Source of the DNA: Halobacillus_B rhizosphaerae
Lineage (GTDB): Bacteria; Bacillota; Bacilli; Bacillales; Halobacillaceae
NCBI RefSeq assembly: GCF_046719735.1
Contig: NZ_JAUTWQ010000010.1
Span: 62,001-126,000, forward strand
Length of the DNA stretch: 64,000 bases
Direction: 5' to 3'
The notes below the pieces were generated by a model, which was not told where the DNA came from, did not search any database, and saw nothing but the letters and a program-made list of their open reading frames with translations. The translations under genes were made by a program, and so were the position numbers. The stretch's first letter is position 1. Each line of letters starts with the position of its first letter. Shown here one piece after another: positions 32,536-41,616 of this stretch.

Positions 32536-33087
32536 ATGAAAATTCTAACTTTACTTGGAAGCTCAAGAAAAGCAGGCAATACAGAACAATTAGTTAAGGA
32601 AATTACAGCAGGGTTGAAATCTTCTACCATTCATTTAGAAGACCATCATATTAAACCCATTGTTGATATGCGGCATACAGAGCAAGGTTTTTCACATATT
32701 GAGGATGATTACGAGGAACTCCTTAAGCAGTTTCTTTCTCACGATATTATCATCTTTGCTACCCCCATCTATTGGTTTGGAATGTCGGGTCAGATGAAGG
32801 TGTTTATCGATCGCTGGTCCCAATACTTGCGGGATTCAAGGTATAATATGAAAGAAGAATTAAGCAAAAAAACGGCATATGTCGTGGCTGCAGGCGGGAC
32901 AAATCCTAAAATTACTGCTCTTCCTTTGGTTCAGCAATTTAACTATATTTTTGAATTCGTTCACATGAATTTTGAAGATTATATTATCGGGAACGCTGTT
33001 AAACCAGGGGAAATTGAGCTGGATGGCCCCTCTTTGACTAAAGCAAAGGTCTGGAACCGTAAATTTGCTCAGCTTCAAGCCAAGTAG
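32536..33087 (+). CDS. NAD(P)H-dependent FMN reductase / flavodoxin-fold oxidoreductase (YwqN-like)
   Basis: A 183-residue flavodoxin-fold protein. The FMN phosphate loop is LGSSRKAGNTEQL (about 6-18), and the flavin-ring region is TPIYWFGMSGQMKVFIDRW (about 75-94). The family reduces quinones, nitro or azo compounds or FMN with NAD(P)H. It is divergent from the LysR gene, as in ywqN-ywqM. The ribosome site is weak (AAGGGG about 12 bases before ATG). Confidence 0.88.
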   Translation: MKILTLLGSSRKAGNTEQLVKEITAGLKSSTIHLEDHHIKPIVDMRHTEQGFSHIEDDYEELLKQFLSHDIIIFATPIYWFGMSGQMKVFIDRWSQYLRDSRYNMKEELSKKTAYVVAAGGTNPKITALPLVQQFNYIFEFVHMNFEDYIIGNAVKPGEIELDGPSLTKAKVWNRKFAQLQAK

Positions 33088-33181
33088 TTATATTTATATA
33101 AATGTCGAACAAACGTTCTTGTTATCCATCACCATTTCATTTAAGATATAATAGACAGGATTATAGAATGGAGTGGTTAAT

Positions 33182-33595
33182 ATGAATCATCAAGCGACAC
33201 CCTACTTGATATTCAGTGGCAAAGCTAAAGAAGCTCTAGGTTATTACAAAGTAATTTTTAATGGGGAAGTATCAGGTATTCAAACATTTGGAGAGGCTGA
33301 TTTCGATACTCCCAAAGAGATGGATGATTGGATCATGCATGCTCAATTTCAAAGTGGTGCCTTGTTCTTTATGGTGTCTGACTCTTTTTCAGAACCTTCC
33401 ATCACGATAGGAAATCACATCTCCCTTGCTCTTGAATTGGAAAGTGAAGAAGAAATTCGTTCCTTATATGACCGATTTACAGAGCGCAGTACACCCCTAA
33501 TGGAACTGCAAGATACTTTCTGGGGAGCAATCTATGCTAAAGTAAAAGATCCTTATGGGGTAATCTGGGATTTGAATTATACAAAAGAAGATTAA
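33182..33595 (+). CDS. VOC family protein, PhnB-like
   Basis: A 137-residue protein with two beta-alpha-beta-beta-beta units of the vicinal-oxygen-chelate fold, of the PhnB/YjdN type (ATPYLIFSGKAKEALGYYK at the start, then DPYGVIWDLNY at the end). These proteins are often annotated as glyoxalase or 3-demethylubiquinone methyltransferase, without good evidence. The ATG at 33182 has GGAG eight bases upstream; a GTG at 33173 is in frame but overlaps the ribosome site. A hairpin terminator follows. Confidence 0.85.
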   Translation: MNHQATPYLIFSGKAKEALGYYKVIFNGEVSGIQTFGEADFDTPKEMDDWIMHAQFQSGALFFMVSDSFSEPSITIGNHISLALELESEEEIRSLYDRFTERSTPLMELQDTFWGAIYAKVKDPYGVIWDLNYTKED

Positions 33596-33663
33596 TCATT
33601 ACTTCTTTTTTAGGAAATGGAATGTTCAAAGTGGAAATCATACAACAATGGTCCTTAAAGGAT

Positions 33664-33692
33664 AAAGCGAACCAGTTCAGCGGTTCGCTTTT
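33664..33692 (+). terminator. Terminator shared by the VOC and phosphatase genes
   Basis: A ten-bp perfect stem (AAAGCGAACC with GGTTCGCTTT) has a TTTT tail on the plus strand. It overlaps the last codons of the convergent histidine phosphatase gene. Confidence 0.75.
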
Positions 33693-34273
33693 ATCCCTTC
33701 ATTTAAATGATTTGTACAATTTAGGGTTTCAGCTATATATTCTCCACCTAAGCAGCGCAAGCAGCTTAATGAAGTATTTCCTATATGTTCATCGGCATTA
33801 AGCAATAGTCCCATTTCATTTAATATAATTTTGATAAAACCGCCATGTGTGACAAAAAGAACTTTTTTATTTTCATACTTGTTCATCCAATCATGAACAC
33901 TTTCCATCCCTCTTAGAACAACTGCAGCCTGCCGCTCGATCCCCACATCTATCTTTCGCCAATCTTTTCCCCATTGGGAGATCCTCTCTTTTTCAGTTGT
34001 TCCTTCAATTTTACCCCCGCTGACTTCCCGCAATCGTGGATCTATTTGCACCTCCATTCCCTTAGATTGGGAGGCAATGATTTCTGCAGTTTCTCTGGCT
34101 CTAACTAAATCACTCGAAATTAGATAGTCCCAGCTTTCGTTACTTAAACGATCAGCTAACAGTAAAGCTTCCTTTCTTCCTTCTTCATCTAAAGGGATAT
34201 CTGAGGATCCCTGAGCCCTTCCTTCTTTATTCCATGATGTACTGCCATGTCTTATAAACCCTAATACAGTCAT
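33677..34273 (-). CDS. Histidine phosphatase family protein
   Basis: A 198-residue phosphoglycerate-mutase-like phosphatase. The phosphohistidine motif is RHG at residues 8-10, and the second catalytic His is in VLFVTHGGFIK (about 150). Such stand-alone members are usually broad phosphatases or sugar-phosphate phosphatases in the cytoplasm. GGTGG precedes the ATG. It is a monocistronic gene; its stop codon lies inside a hairpin shared with the convergent VOC gene. Confidence 0.88.
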   Translation of the reverse strand: MTVLGFIRHGSTSWNKEGRAQGSSDIPLDEEGRKEALLLADRLSNESWDYLISSDLVRARETAEIIASQSKGMEVQIDPRLREVSGGKIEGTTEKERISQWGKDWRKIDVGIERQAAVVLRGMESVHDWMNKYENKKVLFVTHGGFIKIILNEMGLLLNADEHIGNTSLSCLRCLGGEYIAETLNCTNHLNEGIKANR

Positions 34274-34493
34274 TTATATCCACCTCTTTCTTGTTCAATA
34301 GTAATACAAATAGCAATCCATTACACTACCCAATGGAAATAATACAGAGATCACTAGAGGCTGTACCACCTACTTGTCAATAATATGCTGAGGGAAACAC
34401 AGCCAGGTCTGCAGTTTGTTTTATCCAAGCCGCTATATGTTGTGTCTTTGTAGAATGAAGCAGAATAAGGAACAGTTAGCTTCATAAAAACAC
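34274..34493. other. Intergenic stretch upstream of the phosphatase gene
   Basis: About 220 bases before the ilvD terminator. I see no promoter that I can defend. A 43-codon frame on the minus strand lacks a ribosome site and was rejected. Confidence 0.4.
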
Positions 34494-34524
34494 AGAAAAC
34501 CCGAACTCAAAAGTTCAGGTTTTC
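34494..34524 (-). terminator. Rho-independent terminator after ilvD
   Basis: AGAAAACC and GAACT pair with AGTTC and GGTTTTCT around one mismatch, followed by T-rich sequence on the minus strand. It belongs to the recurring CCGAAC-core set. Confidence 0.75.
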
Positions 34525-34573
34525 TGATGAACCACCTATATACTACTACACGCGCATTTTAAAAAATTCATGA

Positions 34574-36268
34574 TTAATCTAATTCTAAATCGGTTACGGC
34601 CCCTTTAGCAGAGGAAGAAACCAATCGAGCGTATTTAGCAAGAATGCCCGTTCTAAACTTAAGTTCCGGCTGCACCCACTTTTGTTTACGGCGTTCGATT
34701 TCCTTATCGGTTACATCAAAGTTAATCTGCTGCTTATCACTGTCTATTGTAATGGTATCTCCTTCTTCTAATAATCCAATGGGACCCCCAACAAAGGCTT
34801 CCGGTGCTACGTGTCCGATAACAAAACCATGTGAACCACCTGAGAAGCGTCCATCAGTTAAAAGTGCTACTTTACCGCCAAGTCCTTTTCCGACGATCAT
34901 TGCGGTAATTGATAGCATTTCCGGCATTCCTGGTCCGCCTTTAGGTCCAACATTTCTAATGACGAGAACGTCTCCTTCTTTAATGTAGTTCTCCTCAATT
35001 GCCTTCGTTGCTTCAGCTTCACTATCGTAAACTTTAGCCGGACCTTCAAAACGACTTATTTTCTGACCCGACATTTTGGCAACGGCACCCTCAGGAGCTA
35101 AGTTTCCTTTAAGCAAAACTAACGGTCCATTCGGCTTGATAGGTTCGTCGAATGGAAGAATAACTTTCTGTCCTTCTTTAAGAGGAGGAGCTTCTTCCAG
35201 ATTCTCTGCTACAGTCTTGCCCGTTACAGTCAGGCAGTCACCATGAAGAAGCCCGTGTTCATGAAGCAGCTTCATTACAGCTGGTACCCCGCCGACTTCA
35301 TATAAATCCTGCATAACATATTTTCCGCTCGGTTTCATATCTGCAAGGTAAGGTACGTTTTGCCGAATTCTCTCAAAATCATCAAGCGTCAAATCTACTC
35401 CTGCCGAATGAGCCATTGCTGTCAGGTGTAAAAATGCATTCGTAGATCCCCCGAGAGCCATCACAACTGTAATTGCATTTTCAAAAGCTTTTTTCGTCAT
35501 AATGTCACGTGGGTAAATATCCTTTTCTAATAAGTTTACAACCATTTCCCCCGCCTGACGACATTCAGTTTCTTTATAATCATTCACTGCAGGTGTAGAA
35601 GAGGACCCAGGGATACTCATTCCAAGGGCTTCAACAGCTGATGCCATTGTGTTAGCTGTGTACATTCCTCCGCATGCTCCTGCACCTGGACATGCATGAC
35701 ATTCAACTTGGTGAAGCTCTTCATCCTTAATTTTCCCTGCTTGATACTGTCCGACGGCTTCAAAGGAAGAAACAATATCAATATCTTTACCATTTAATTT
35801 TCCCGGCTGAATGGTTCCACCGTAGACATATACGGCAGGAATATTCATTCTTCCGATGGCCATCATGCAACCTGGCGTGGTTTTATCACATCCGCCAATA
35901 GCTACTACACCATCCAGTCGTTCTGCATTTGTTACGGTCTCTATGGAGTCAGCAATAATCTCCCTGCTTGGAAGTGAATAATACATTCCCTCATGCCCCA
36001 TAGCAATCCCGTCAGACACTGTGATCGTATTGAAAATCATCGGAGCACCGCCATTCTCAGCTGCTCCTTGTTTGGCTTCCCTCGCTAATTGGTCAATATG
36101 TACATTACAAGGAGTAACTTCACTCCATGTACTGGCTACTCCAATCATCGGTTTCTTAAAATCTTCATCTTCAAAACCAACGGCTCTCAGCATCGAACGG
36201 TTAGGAACCCGATTAACTCCTTCACTGATTACCTTACTGCGAATTCTAAGATCTTTTTTGTTATCCAT
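34574..36268 (-). CDS. ilvD: Dihydroxy-acid dehydratase IlvD
   Basis: A 564-residue Fe-S dehydratase for the third step of isoleucine and valine synthesis. The cluster cysteines lie in TPCNVH (about 53), GGCDKTTPGC (about 125) and ACPGAGACGGMYTANTM (about 195). The ATG at 36268 is eight bases after AAAGGA; the ATG at 36277 touches that site and was rejected. In contrast to the B. subtilis ilv-leu operon it stands alone, with no T-box leader found in the 490 bases upstream. It needs Fe-S clusters, which the suf operon can supply. Confidence 0.96.
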   Translation of the reverse strand: MDNKKDLRIRSKVISEGVNRVPNRSMLRAVGFEDEDFKKPMIGVASTWSEVTPCNVHIDQLAREAKQGAAENGGAPMIFNTITVSDGIAMGHEGMYYSLPSREIIADSIETVTNAERLDGVVAIGGCDKTTPGCMMAIGRMNIPAVYVYGGTIQPGKLNGKDIDIVSSFEAVGQYQAGKIKDEELHQVECHACPGAGACGGMYTANTMASAVEALGMSIPGSSSTPAVNDYKETECRQAGEMVVNLLEKDIYPRDIMTKKAFENAITVVMALGGSTNAFLHLTAMAHSAGVDLTLDDFERIRQNVPYLADMKPSGKYVMQDLYEVGGVPAVMKLLHEHGLLHGDCLTVTGKTVAENLEEAPPLKEGQKVILPFDEPIKPNGPLVLLKGNLAPEGAVAKMSGQKISRFEGPAKVYDSEAEATKAIEENYIKEGDVLVIRNVGPKGGPGMPEMLSITAMIVGKGLGGKVALLTDGRFSGGSHGFVIGHVAPEAFVGGPIGLLEEGDTITIDSDKQQINFDVTDKEIERRKQKWVQPELKFRTGILAKYARLVSSSAKGAVTDLELD

Positions 36269-36726
36269 TATTTCCATCCTTTCTGCAAGTTTCCATAAAA
36301 CATATATTAGTCGAAATTTAACGAATATTAGATCGGCTTACAATGATAATACTAATTTGTGAGGAGCTTCGCAATAAGTATTCAGAAAATAGGAAACTTT
36401 CTTTTAAATAAAGCGCTTTCTTCTGCTATTTACCTTTAACATGATCTAATAACTTCTATATATTTCCATACAGCATTGATCATGCTACTTCTTATCCATT
36501 CCCGGCCTTAACATTCCTTCTATCTAAAACAAACGAATGTTTATATATCGCTGGAAGTGGAAAAATAAGTAATATCTTTGTTAATTGCTGGATTCTATAG
36601 ATGAAATATTCACGTGAAATAAAAAAATATGGAAAAATAGGCAGAAAGGACTTTTTAAATTTTCTGTTAATTGTTATAATAAGTTTAATAAACGTTCACA
36701 AAATAGTCACAATACGTACATGGTGT
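36269..36726. other. Gene-free stretch between ilvD and the cre site
   Basis: About 450 AT-rich bases with no convincing ORF or stem-loop. The right end holds TATAAT and a direct repeat of TCACAA before the cre site, which could be promoter sequence for the membrane protein gene. Confidence 0.4.
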
Positions 36727-36740
36727 TGTAAGCGTTAACA
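36727..36740. promoter_or_regulatory. Catabolite-responsive element (cre) for CcpA
   Basis: TGTAAGCGTTAACA matches the Bacillus cre consensus (TGWAANCGNTNWCA) at every fixed position. It lies 26 bases before the ATG of the small membrane protein gene, a position expected for CcpA repression. Confidence 0.8.
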
Positions 36741-36766
36741 TACACTATGGTAAGGAGTGAAGGATA

Positions 36767-37102
36767 ATGGATGTAATTTTGGTATATGTTTTCTTAGCAA
36801 GTATGACGCCTCTGTTCTTATGGATGGATCACCGAAAATTAGCACTCATTCAACTGCCTTTGATTGTGGGCATGTGGGCTTATTTCGTGGTTGAATTTGG
36901 ACAATTACAATTAGGTGCTTTTGGGTACTGGGCATTGCTGATCATCTTCTCAGCAAACATTCTTTTAGCCCACTACGCCATGTACCTCGTCTTATATAAA
37001 GATGTAAGAATTCGGAAACGTATCAGTCAAGCACCTAATATGCTTTCAAGAGTATTAGAAATGGATACTCAAAAGGCAAAAGCTAATAAAGAATCTCGTT
37101 AA
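36767..37102 (+). CDS. Small membrane protein of unknown function
   Basis: A 111-residue protein with three hydrophobic segments (about 3-20, 28-45 and 52-75) and a basic C-terminal tail (RIRKRISQAPNML). I do not recognise a family. AAGGAG precedes the ATG. A perfect cre site upstream suggests control by carbon source through CcpA. It is convergent with the qox operon; a link with respiration is only a guess from position. Confidence 0.7.
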   Translation: MDVILVYVFLASMTPLFLWMDHRKLALIQLPLIVGMWAYFVVEFGQLQLGAFGYWALLIIFSANILLAHYAMYLVLYKDVRIRKRISQAPNMLSRVLEMDTQKAKANKESR

Positions 37103-37111
37103 AAGAAGTAT

Positions 37112-37140
37112 AAAGCTGCCAAGTTAATCTTGGCAGCTTT
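37112..37140 (+). terminator. Terminator after the small membrane protein gene
   Basis: A 12-bp perfect stem (AAAGCTGCCAAG with CTTGGCAGCTTT) has a five-base loop and a modest T-rich tail on the plus strand. Confidence 0.75.
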
Positions 37141-37207
37141 ACTTATGTTTCTTCATTAGTAATAAAGAGGCAGCTTTCTTATTACTAGAAACGCTTATAA
37201 AACACAA

Positions 37208-37253
37208 AAAAAGGCGTGAAATCAAATGTAAAACACTGATTTCACGCCTTTTT
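37208..37253 (-). terminator. Rho-independent terminator after qoxD
   Basis: A 17-bp perfect stem (AAAAAGGCGTGAAATCA with its complement) with T and A runs on both sides. It ends the qoxABCD message. Confidence 0.9.
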
Positions 37254-37305
37254 CTTGTCTATTTAAAGCCAGGGAGGTTAGATATCCCTATCTTAACTCT
37301 TTTCA

Positions 37306-37611
37306 TTACATTGGCATGGACATGATTGAGCGAATAACCCAAATTGTACCAATGACAATGATTACGCCGACTCCGGCACTGTAAAACATGGTAGCGACCT
37401 GCGTCTGACCTTCACCTTCACGAACGTGCATAAACATAAACAACTGGATACCTGCCTGCACAATCGCAAGACCAATAATGCTCCACACAATGGCACTGAC
37501 AGATAGATCTGTATAAAATGCAATCCATATAGCAAATAGTGTAAGAATAATCGAAAATGCAAAACCGACTACGTGACTCCAAGGGAAATGATCGTATTTA
37601 TTTCCTGCCAT
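37306..37611 (-). CDS. qoxD: Cytochrome aa3 quinol oxidase subunit IV (QoxD)
   Basis: A 101-residue protein with three transmembrane segments. The start FPWSHVVGFAFSIILTLFA and the motif FMFMHVREGEG are typical of QoxD. Subunit IV assists assembly of the heme-copper oxidase. Its ATG follows the qoxC stop directly (TAAATG), so translation is coupled. It is the last gene of qoxABCD. Confidence 0.95.
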   Translation of the reverse strand: MAGNKYDHFPWSHVVGFAFSIILTLFAIWIAFYTDLSVSAIVWSIIGLAIVQAGIQLFMFMHVREGEGQTQVATMFYSAGVGVIIVIGTIWVIRSIMSMPM

Positions 37612-38226
37612 TTACATCACCATCCCCATTAAATAAACTGTCGTGAAGATGAAAATCCAAACAACGTCCAAGAAGTGCCAGTACAAGGATACAACAAATG
37701 CCTTTTTAGCAGTTTCAGGAGTTAATCCTCTTACGGCAATTTGGATAAGAATTGAAATCATCCAAAACGTACCCATTGTTACGTGAAGACCGTGAGTACT
37801 TAGTAAAGTAAAGAAACCTGACCAAAATCCACTCGTTTGCAACGAGGCGCCTTCGTGAACGTAGGTGATAAACTCTTTAATTTCAAAAAACACGAAACCG
37901 TAACCTAAAAGCAAAGTAAAGATGAACCAGATCATCATTCCTTTTACACTTCTGCGTCTCATCTCATGGATAGCTATTCCACAGGTAAAACTACTCGTAA
38001 GCAGAAGAAAGGTCTCAATTAATACTCCTTTAAGTTCGAAGAGCTCTTCAGGAGGCGGCCCGTCGCCTATCCGTCCATCTAAAACGAAATAGGCAGCGAA
38101 AAGCGTACCGAACAGGGCGATTTCTGCTCCTAGGAATATCCAGAACCCTAATATATTCAGCCTGCCGGTTTCCGATTGGTATTCCAGTGGCTTATTTGGA
38201 TCGATTGGTGTCGCATGTCCTGACAT
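37612..38226 (-). CDS. qoxC: Cytochrome aa3 quinol oxidase subunit III (QoxC)
   Basis: A 204-residue membrane protein with five hydrophobic segments of the subunit III family (ILGFWIFLGAEIALFGTLFA near residue 25, then LLSTHGLHVTMGTFW and the final WHFLDVVWIFIF). It supports the oxidase core but holds no metal. It starts four bases after the qoxB stop and is followed directly by qoxD. Confidence 0.96.
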   Translation of the reverse strand: MSGHATPIDPNKPLEYQSETGRLNILGFWIFLGAEIALFGTLFAAYFVLDGRIGDGPPPEELFELKGVLIETFLLLTSSFTCGIAIHEMRRRSVKGMMIWFIFTLLLGYGFVFFEIKEFITYVHEGASLQTSGFWSGFFTLLSTHGLHVTMGTFWMISILIQIAVRGLTPETAKKAFVVSLYWHFLDVVWIFIFTTVYLMGMVM

Positions 38227-38229
38227 ACG

Positions 38230-40182
38230 TTACGCCTCCTTTCCTTTGAGCTTATGCTCAATTTCCTTAATTTTTTCAACACTCACATGGTAACCTTCAT
38301 TCTTATCGAACGAACGGATGATCATGCATATTAGAATACCGATCAAACCAGCAATTCCCATCCAGATCCACTCAAATACCAGACCAAAGCCAGATATGAA
38401 GAAGAAAATGGACATGATGAAAGGTACCCCGGAGTTACTTGGCATATGAATCTCTTCGATGTCTTCTTTGTCCACATCAAATTTTCCTCTGCCTTCTTTT
38501 TTCATTTCCCAGAATTCATCACGATGCTTGACTTCAGGAATTTTAGCAAAGTTATAGAACGGTACGGGAGCTTCAGTGTACCAGTCTAGTGTACGTGCAT
38601 TCCACGGATCTCCAGTCTCCACATTCTTTTCGTAGCGGACACTGTAATAAATGTTATAAAGCAGAACGATGAACCCGACACCCATCAGCAAGCCTCCAAA
38701 GGATGCTACTGCATTTAATGGGAACCAGCCGGTATCCCAAGGGTACGTGCTGATACGTCGCGGCATGCCTGCAAATCCTAAGAAGTACATAGGGAAGAAA
38801 CAAACATTAAAGCCGACTACAAAGAGCCAGAAGCTCCAGCGGCCGATTTTCTCGTTTAGTTTGTATCCAAATACTTTTGGATACCAGAAGTAAAGGCCGG
38901 CAAAACATCCGAACACGGTACCAGAAATCAATACGTAGTGAAAGTGAGATACTAGGAAATACGTATTATGGTACTGATAGTCCGCTGCTGCCATCGCAAG
39001 CATAACTCCAGTAACACCGCCGATAACAAAGTTTGGAATGAATGCCAGTGACCAAAGCATCGGCATGGTAATTTTAATTTTTCCTTTATACATGGTAAAC
39101 AGCCAGTTAAATATTTTAACACCCGTGGGTATGGCAATCAGCATGGTTGTGATGGAGAAGAACGAGTTAACAGCTGCACTGCTTCCCATTGTAAAGAAGT
39201 GGTGAACCCATACGATAAAGCTTAAGAAAGCGATAATGATCATTGAATATACCATCGCCTTATACCCAAACAAATTCTTACGAGAGAATGTACTGATAAT
39301 CTCTGAGAAAATTCCAAATGCAGGCAAGATTACAATATAAACCTCAGGGTGTCCCCATATCCAGAATAAGTTCGCCCATAACATTGGCATACCGCCGGCA
39401 GCCAGTGTAAAGAAATGGGCTCCAAATATACGGTCAATGGTCATCATAGCTAAGGCCACAGTTAATACTGGGAAAGCAAAAATAATCAAAATACAAGTGA
39501 TGGCAACTGACCAAGAGAACATTGGCAGTCTCATCATCTTCATACCTGGAGCACGCACTTTAAGAATCGTAACAAGGAAATTGATTCCCGTCAGCAACGT
39601 ACCAATACCTGCGATCTGCAGTCCTAATAGATAGAAGTTCTGACCTGGTCCAGGGCTTAAGTTATTTTCAGCAAGCGGCGTATAAGCAGTCCAGCCTGCG
39701 TCCGGTGAACCCCCAATTACGAAAGAGATATTAAAGAGCATCGCTCCCATAAAAAAGGTCCAGAAACTTACTGCATTCAAATAGGGATAAGCTACGTCAC
39801 GAGCTCCTATTTGCAATGGTACTACTACGTTAAATAACCCAATTAAAAATGGCATCGCCATAAACAGGATCATGATTGTACCATGGGTCGTAAATATTTC
39901 ATTATAGTGAGTCGGATCTAAAAATTTAGAATCCGGTACAGTTAATTGGGCGCGCATTAACAACGCATCCACACCGCCGCGGAATAACATAAGTACAGCA
40001 GCTAAGATATACATGACTCCCAATTTTTTGTGGTCAACAGTCGTAATCCACTCGTCCCACAACCATTTCCACTTTTTAAAATATGTTAGTACGAACACGA
40101 TACCGACCATAGTTAGTACGATCGATACGTCTGCACCTAAAATTAATGGATCACCGGTGACAAAAAATTCGTCTAATTTCAT
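38230..40182 (-). CDS. qoxB: Cytochrome aa3 quinol oxidase subunit I (QoxB)
   Basis: A 650-residue heme-copper oxidase subunit I that reduces oxygen and pumps protons. Heme and copper ligands are visible: TTHGTIM (about 100), WGHPEVY with the cross-linked Tyr (about 280), WVHHFFT (about 332) and VSHFHYVL (about 420). The extra N-terminal and C-terminal segments make it longer than most subunits I, as usual for Qox. It starts 19 bases after qoxA. A hydrophilic C-terminal tail with KEIEHKLKGKEA closes the protein. Confidence 0.97.
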   Translation of the reverse strand: MKLDEFFVTGDPLILGADVSIVLTMVGIVFVLTYFKKWKWLWDEWITTVDHKKLGVMYILAAVLMLFRGGVDALLMRAQLTVPDSKFLDPTHYNEIFTTHGTIMILFMAMPFLIGLFNVVVPLQIGARDVAYPYLNAVSFWTFFMGAMLFNISFVIGGSPDAGWTAYTPLAENNLSPGPGQNFYLLGLQIAGIGTLLTGINFLVTILKVRAPGMKMMRLPMFSWSVAITCILIIFAFPVLTVALAMMTIDRIFGAHFFTLAAGGMPMLWANLFWIWGHPEVYIVILPAFGIFSEIISTFSRKNLFGYKAMVYSMIIIAFLSFIVWVHHFFTMGSSAAVNSFFSITTMLIAIPTGVKIFNWLFTMYKGKIKITMPMLWSLAFIPNFVIGGVTGVMLAMAAADYQYHNTYFLVSHFHYVLISGTVFGCFAGLYFWYPKVFGYKLNEKIGRWSFWLFVVGFNVCFFPMYFLGFAGMPRRISTYPWDTGWFPLNAVASFGGLLMGVGFIVLLYNIYYSVRYEKNVETGDPWNARTLDWYTEAPVPFYNFAKIPEVKHRDEFWEMKKEGRGKFDVDKEDIEEIHMPSNSGVPFIMSIFFFISGFGLVFEWIWMGIAGLIGILICMIIRSFDKNEGYHVSVEKIKEIEHKLKGKEA

Positions 40183-40200
40183 GTTGTTTCGCCTCCACTC

Positions 40201-41088
40201 TTAATGAGATTCTTCCAACTGAGGGTCTTTGGCTTTTAATTTCTTTCTAACTTCCACAGCATACCCAGGCTGCTTCGCATGATCGACAAATTGCAAATGA
40301 GTAGAGGAATAAGTGGATTTCTTCACAAGGCCTTCCAGCAATAATTCATTATACTTATCTTGCGTAAGTTTTGGCGCATTTTGCTGTTTATCTTTCACCC
40401 ATGATTGAAAGTCTTCCTGGGTATCCGCGTGCACCTTAAATGTCATTTTTGCAAAGTCCTTACCTGTAAAGTTTGCATTTCGTCCATCGTATACGCCTGG
40501 ATGATCTGCCTGTAAAATCAGTTCATTCATCATACCTGCCATGTTATACTCTTGTCCGCCTAACTGCGGGATCCAAAGAGCCGCCATGGAGTCAGCTGAT
40601 GTTAATTCAAATTTCACTGCCCGATCTTCAGGAATATGAAGGTAATTCACCGTTTCAATCCCTTGTTCAGGATAAGAGAAGAACCATTTCCAATCTGCGG
40701 ATGTAGCTCTAATCACTAAAGGATCTTGGTCCTTAGAGCTTACAGGCGCTTTCTCCAATTTGTAGATGGTAGTAACGGTTGGAACAGCAAGTAAGATAAC
40801 AATAACAATCGGGATCGCCGTCCACAGCAGTTCCAGCCATTTGTTTCCTTCTATGTCTTCTGGGTCGCCGTCTTCCATGCCAGGACGTTCACGATACTTC
40901 ACTAGAATCACTGTGAAAAGTACGAAAACGGCAGCAACAATAATAAGCATTAAAATAATAGACCAATAGATTAGTCCTTTTTGTGCGTCAGCTACCGGCC
41001 CTTTTGGATTAAGTACGGGCAGTGCACTACAGCCAGACATAAAAAACAGAAACGTACTCGTGATAAAGAACGTTTTAAGTAATTTCAC
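40201..41088 (-). CDS. qoxA: Cytochrome aa3 quinol oxidase subunit II (QoxA)
   Basis: A 295-residue lipoprotein-type subunit II: signal segment ending MSGC (Cys 20), two transmembrane helices (about 40-60 and 85-105), and an outer cupredoxin domain. The CuA-binding Cys/His residues of cytochrome c oxidases are absent (the region reads PQLGGQEYNMAGMMN), which marks it as a quinol oxidase. It is the first gene of qoxABCD, after a 528-base gap. Confidence 0.96.
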   Translation of the reverse strand: MKLLKTFFITSTFLFFMSGCSALPVLNPKGPVADAQKGLIYWSIILMLIIVAAVFVLFTVILVKYRERPGMEDGDPEDIEGNKWLELLWTAIPIVIVILLAVPTVTTIYKLEKAPVSSKDQDPLVIRATSADWKWFFSYPEQGIETVNYLHIPEDRAVKFELTSADSMAALWIPQLGGQEYNMAGMMNELILQADHPGVYDGRNANFTGKDFAKMTFKVHADTQEDFQSWVKDKQQNAPKLTQDKYNELLLEGLVKKSTYSSTHLQFVDHAKQPGYAVEVRKKLKAKDPQLEESH

Positions 41089-41616
41089 ATTAAGTCACCT
41101 TCCTTTTAAACTGAATCCTCACCCACTATATCAGATATTTCATCTAGATAACATTAGATTAATAGGTTCGTACAAGTCTTATAATAACAGATTCTTTGAC
41201 AAGATTAGCGTATTTTCTCAAATGTGTCATCAAATTGTCATCCTTTCTGAAAATTCGGTAGAAAACAAACACAGCCGTGTTTTTCCCGTTGTTTTCGTTT
41301 CTTAAACCTTCAGAAAATAAGAAGAAGTTGGTGGTGTATTGTAAAACGAGGATAACATTTCCTTACGAGGAAATTAAATCAATGTAGACTGTGATTTCTC
41401 TTTCCTAGTGAGTTATCTGAAAGAGTTTTAAAGTCTTTTTTCATCCATGTTAGGCAGTGTAGGATTGAAACGTTCTTTTCCATTAAACATAAATTACTGG
41501 TAAGTGGATTATAAATGCAATGGGAATCCTTTCAATTTTAGAAAAAGACTTTGATTCAAAGCCAATTTGTTATAAACTTCATTCATGAACACGACAAAGA
41601 AATAGGAATGGTGTAA
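41089..41616. other. Divergent intergenic region between qoxA and murB
   Basis: A 528-base AT-rich gap with no ORF above noise. It must hold the qox promoter (minus) and the murB promoter (plus), but I could not find -35/-10 pairs good enough to call. Confidence 0.5.

Noticed and set aside
34350..34490. 43-codon minus-strand frame (begins MKLTVPYSASF) before the ilvD terminator
   Set aside because: No ribosome site and no recognised similarity; overlaps nothing but is short enough to be chance.
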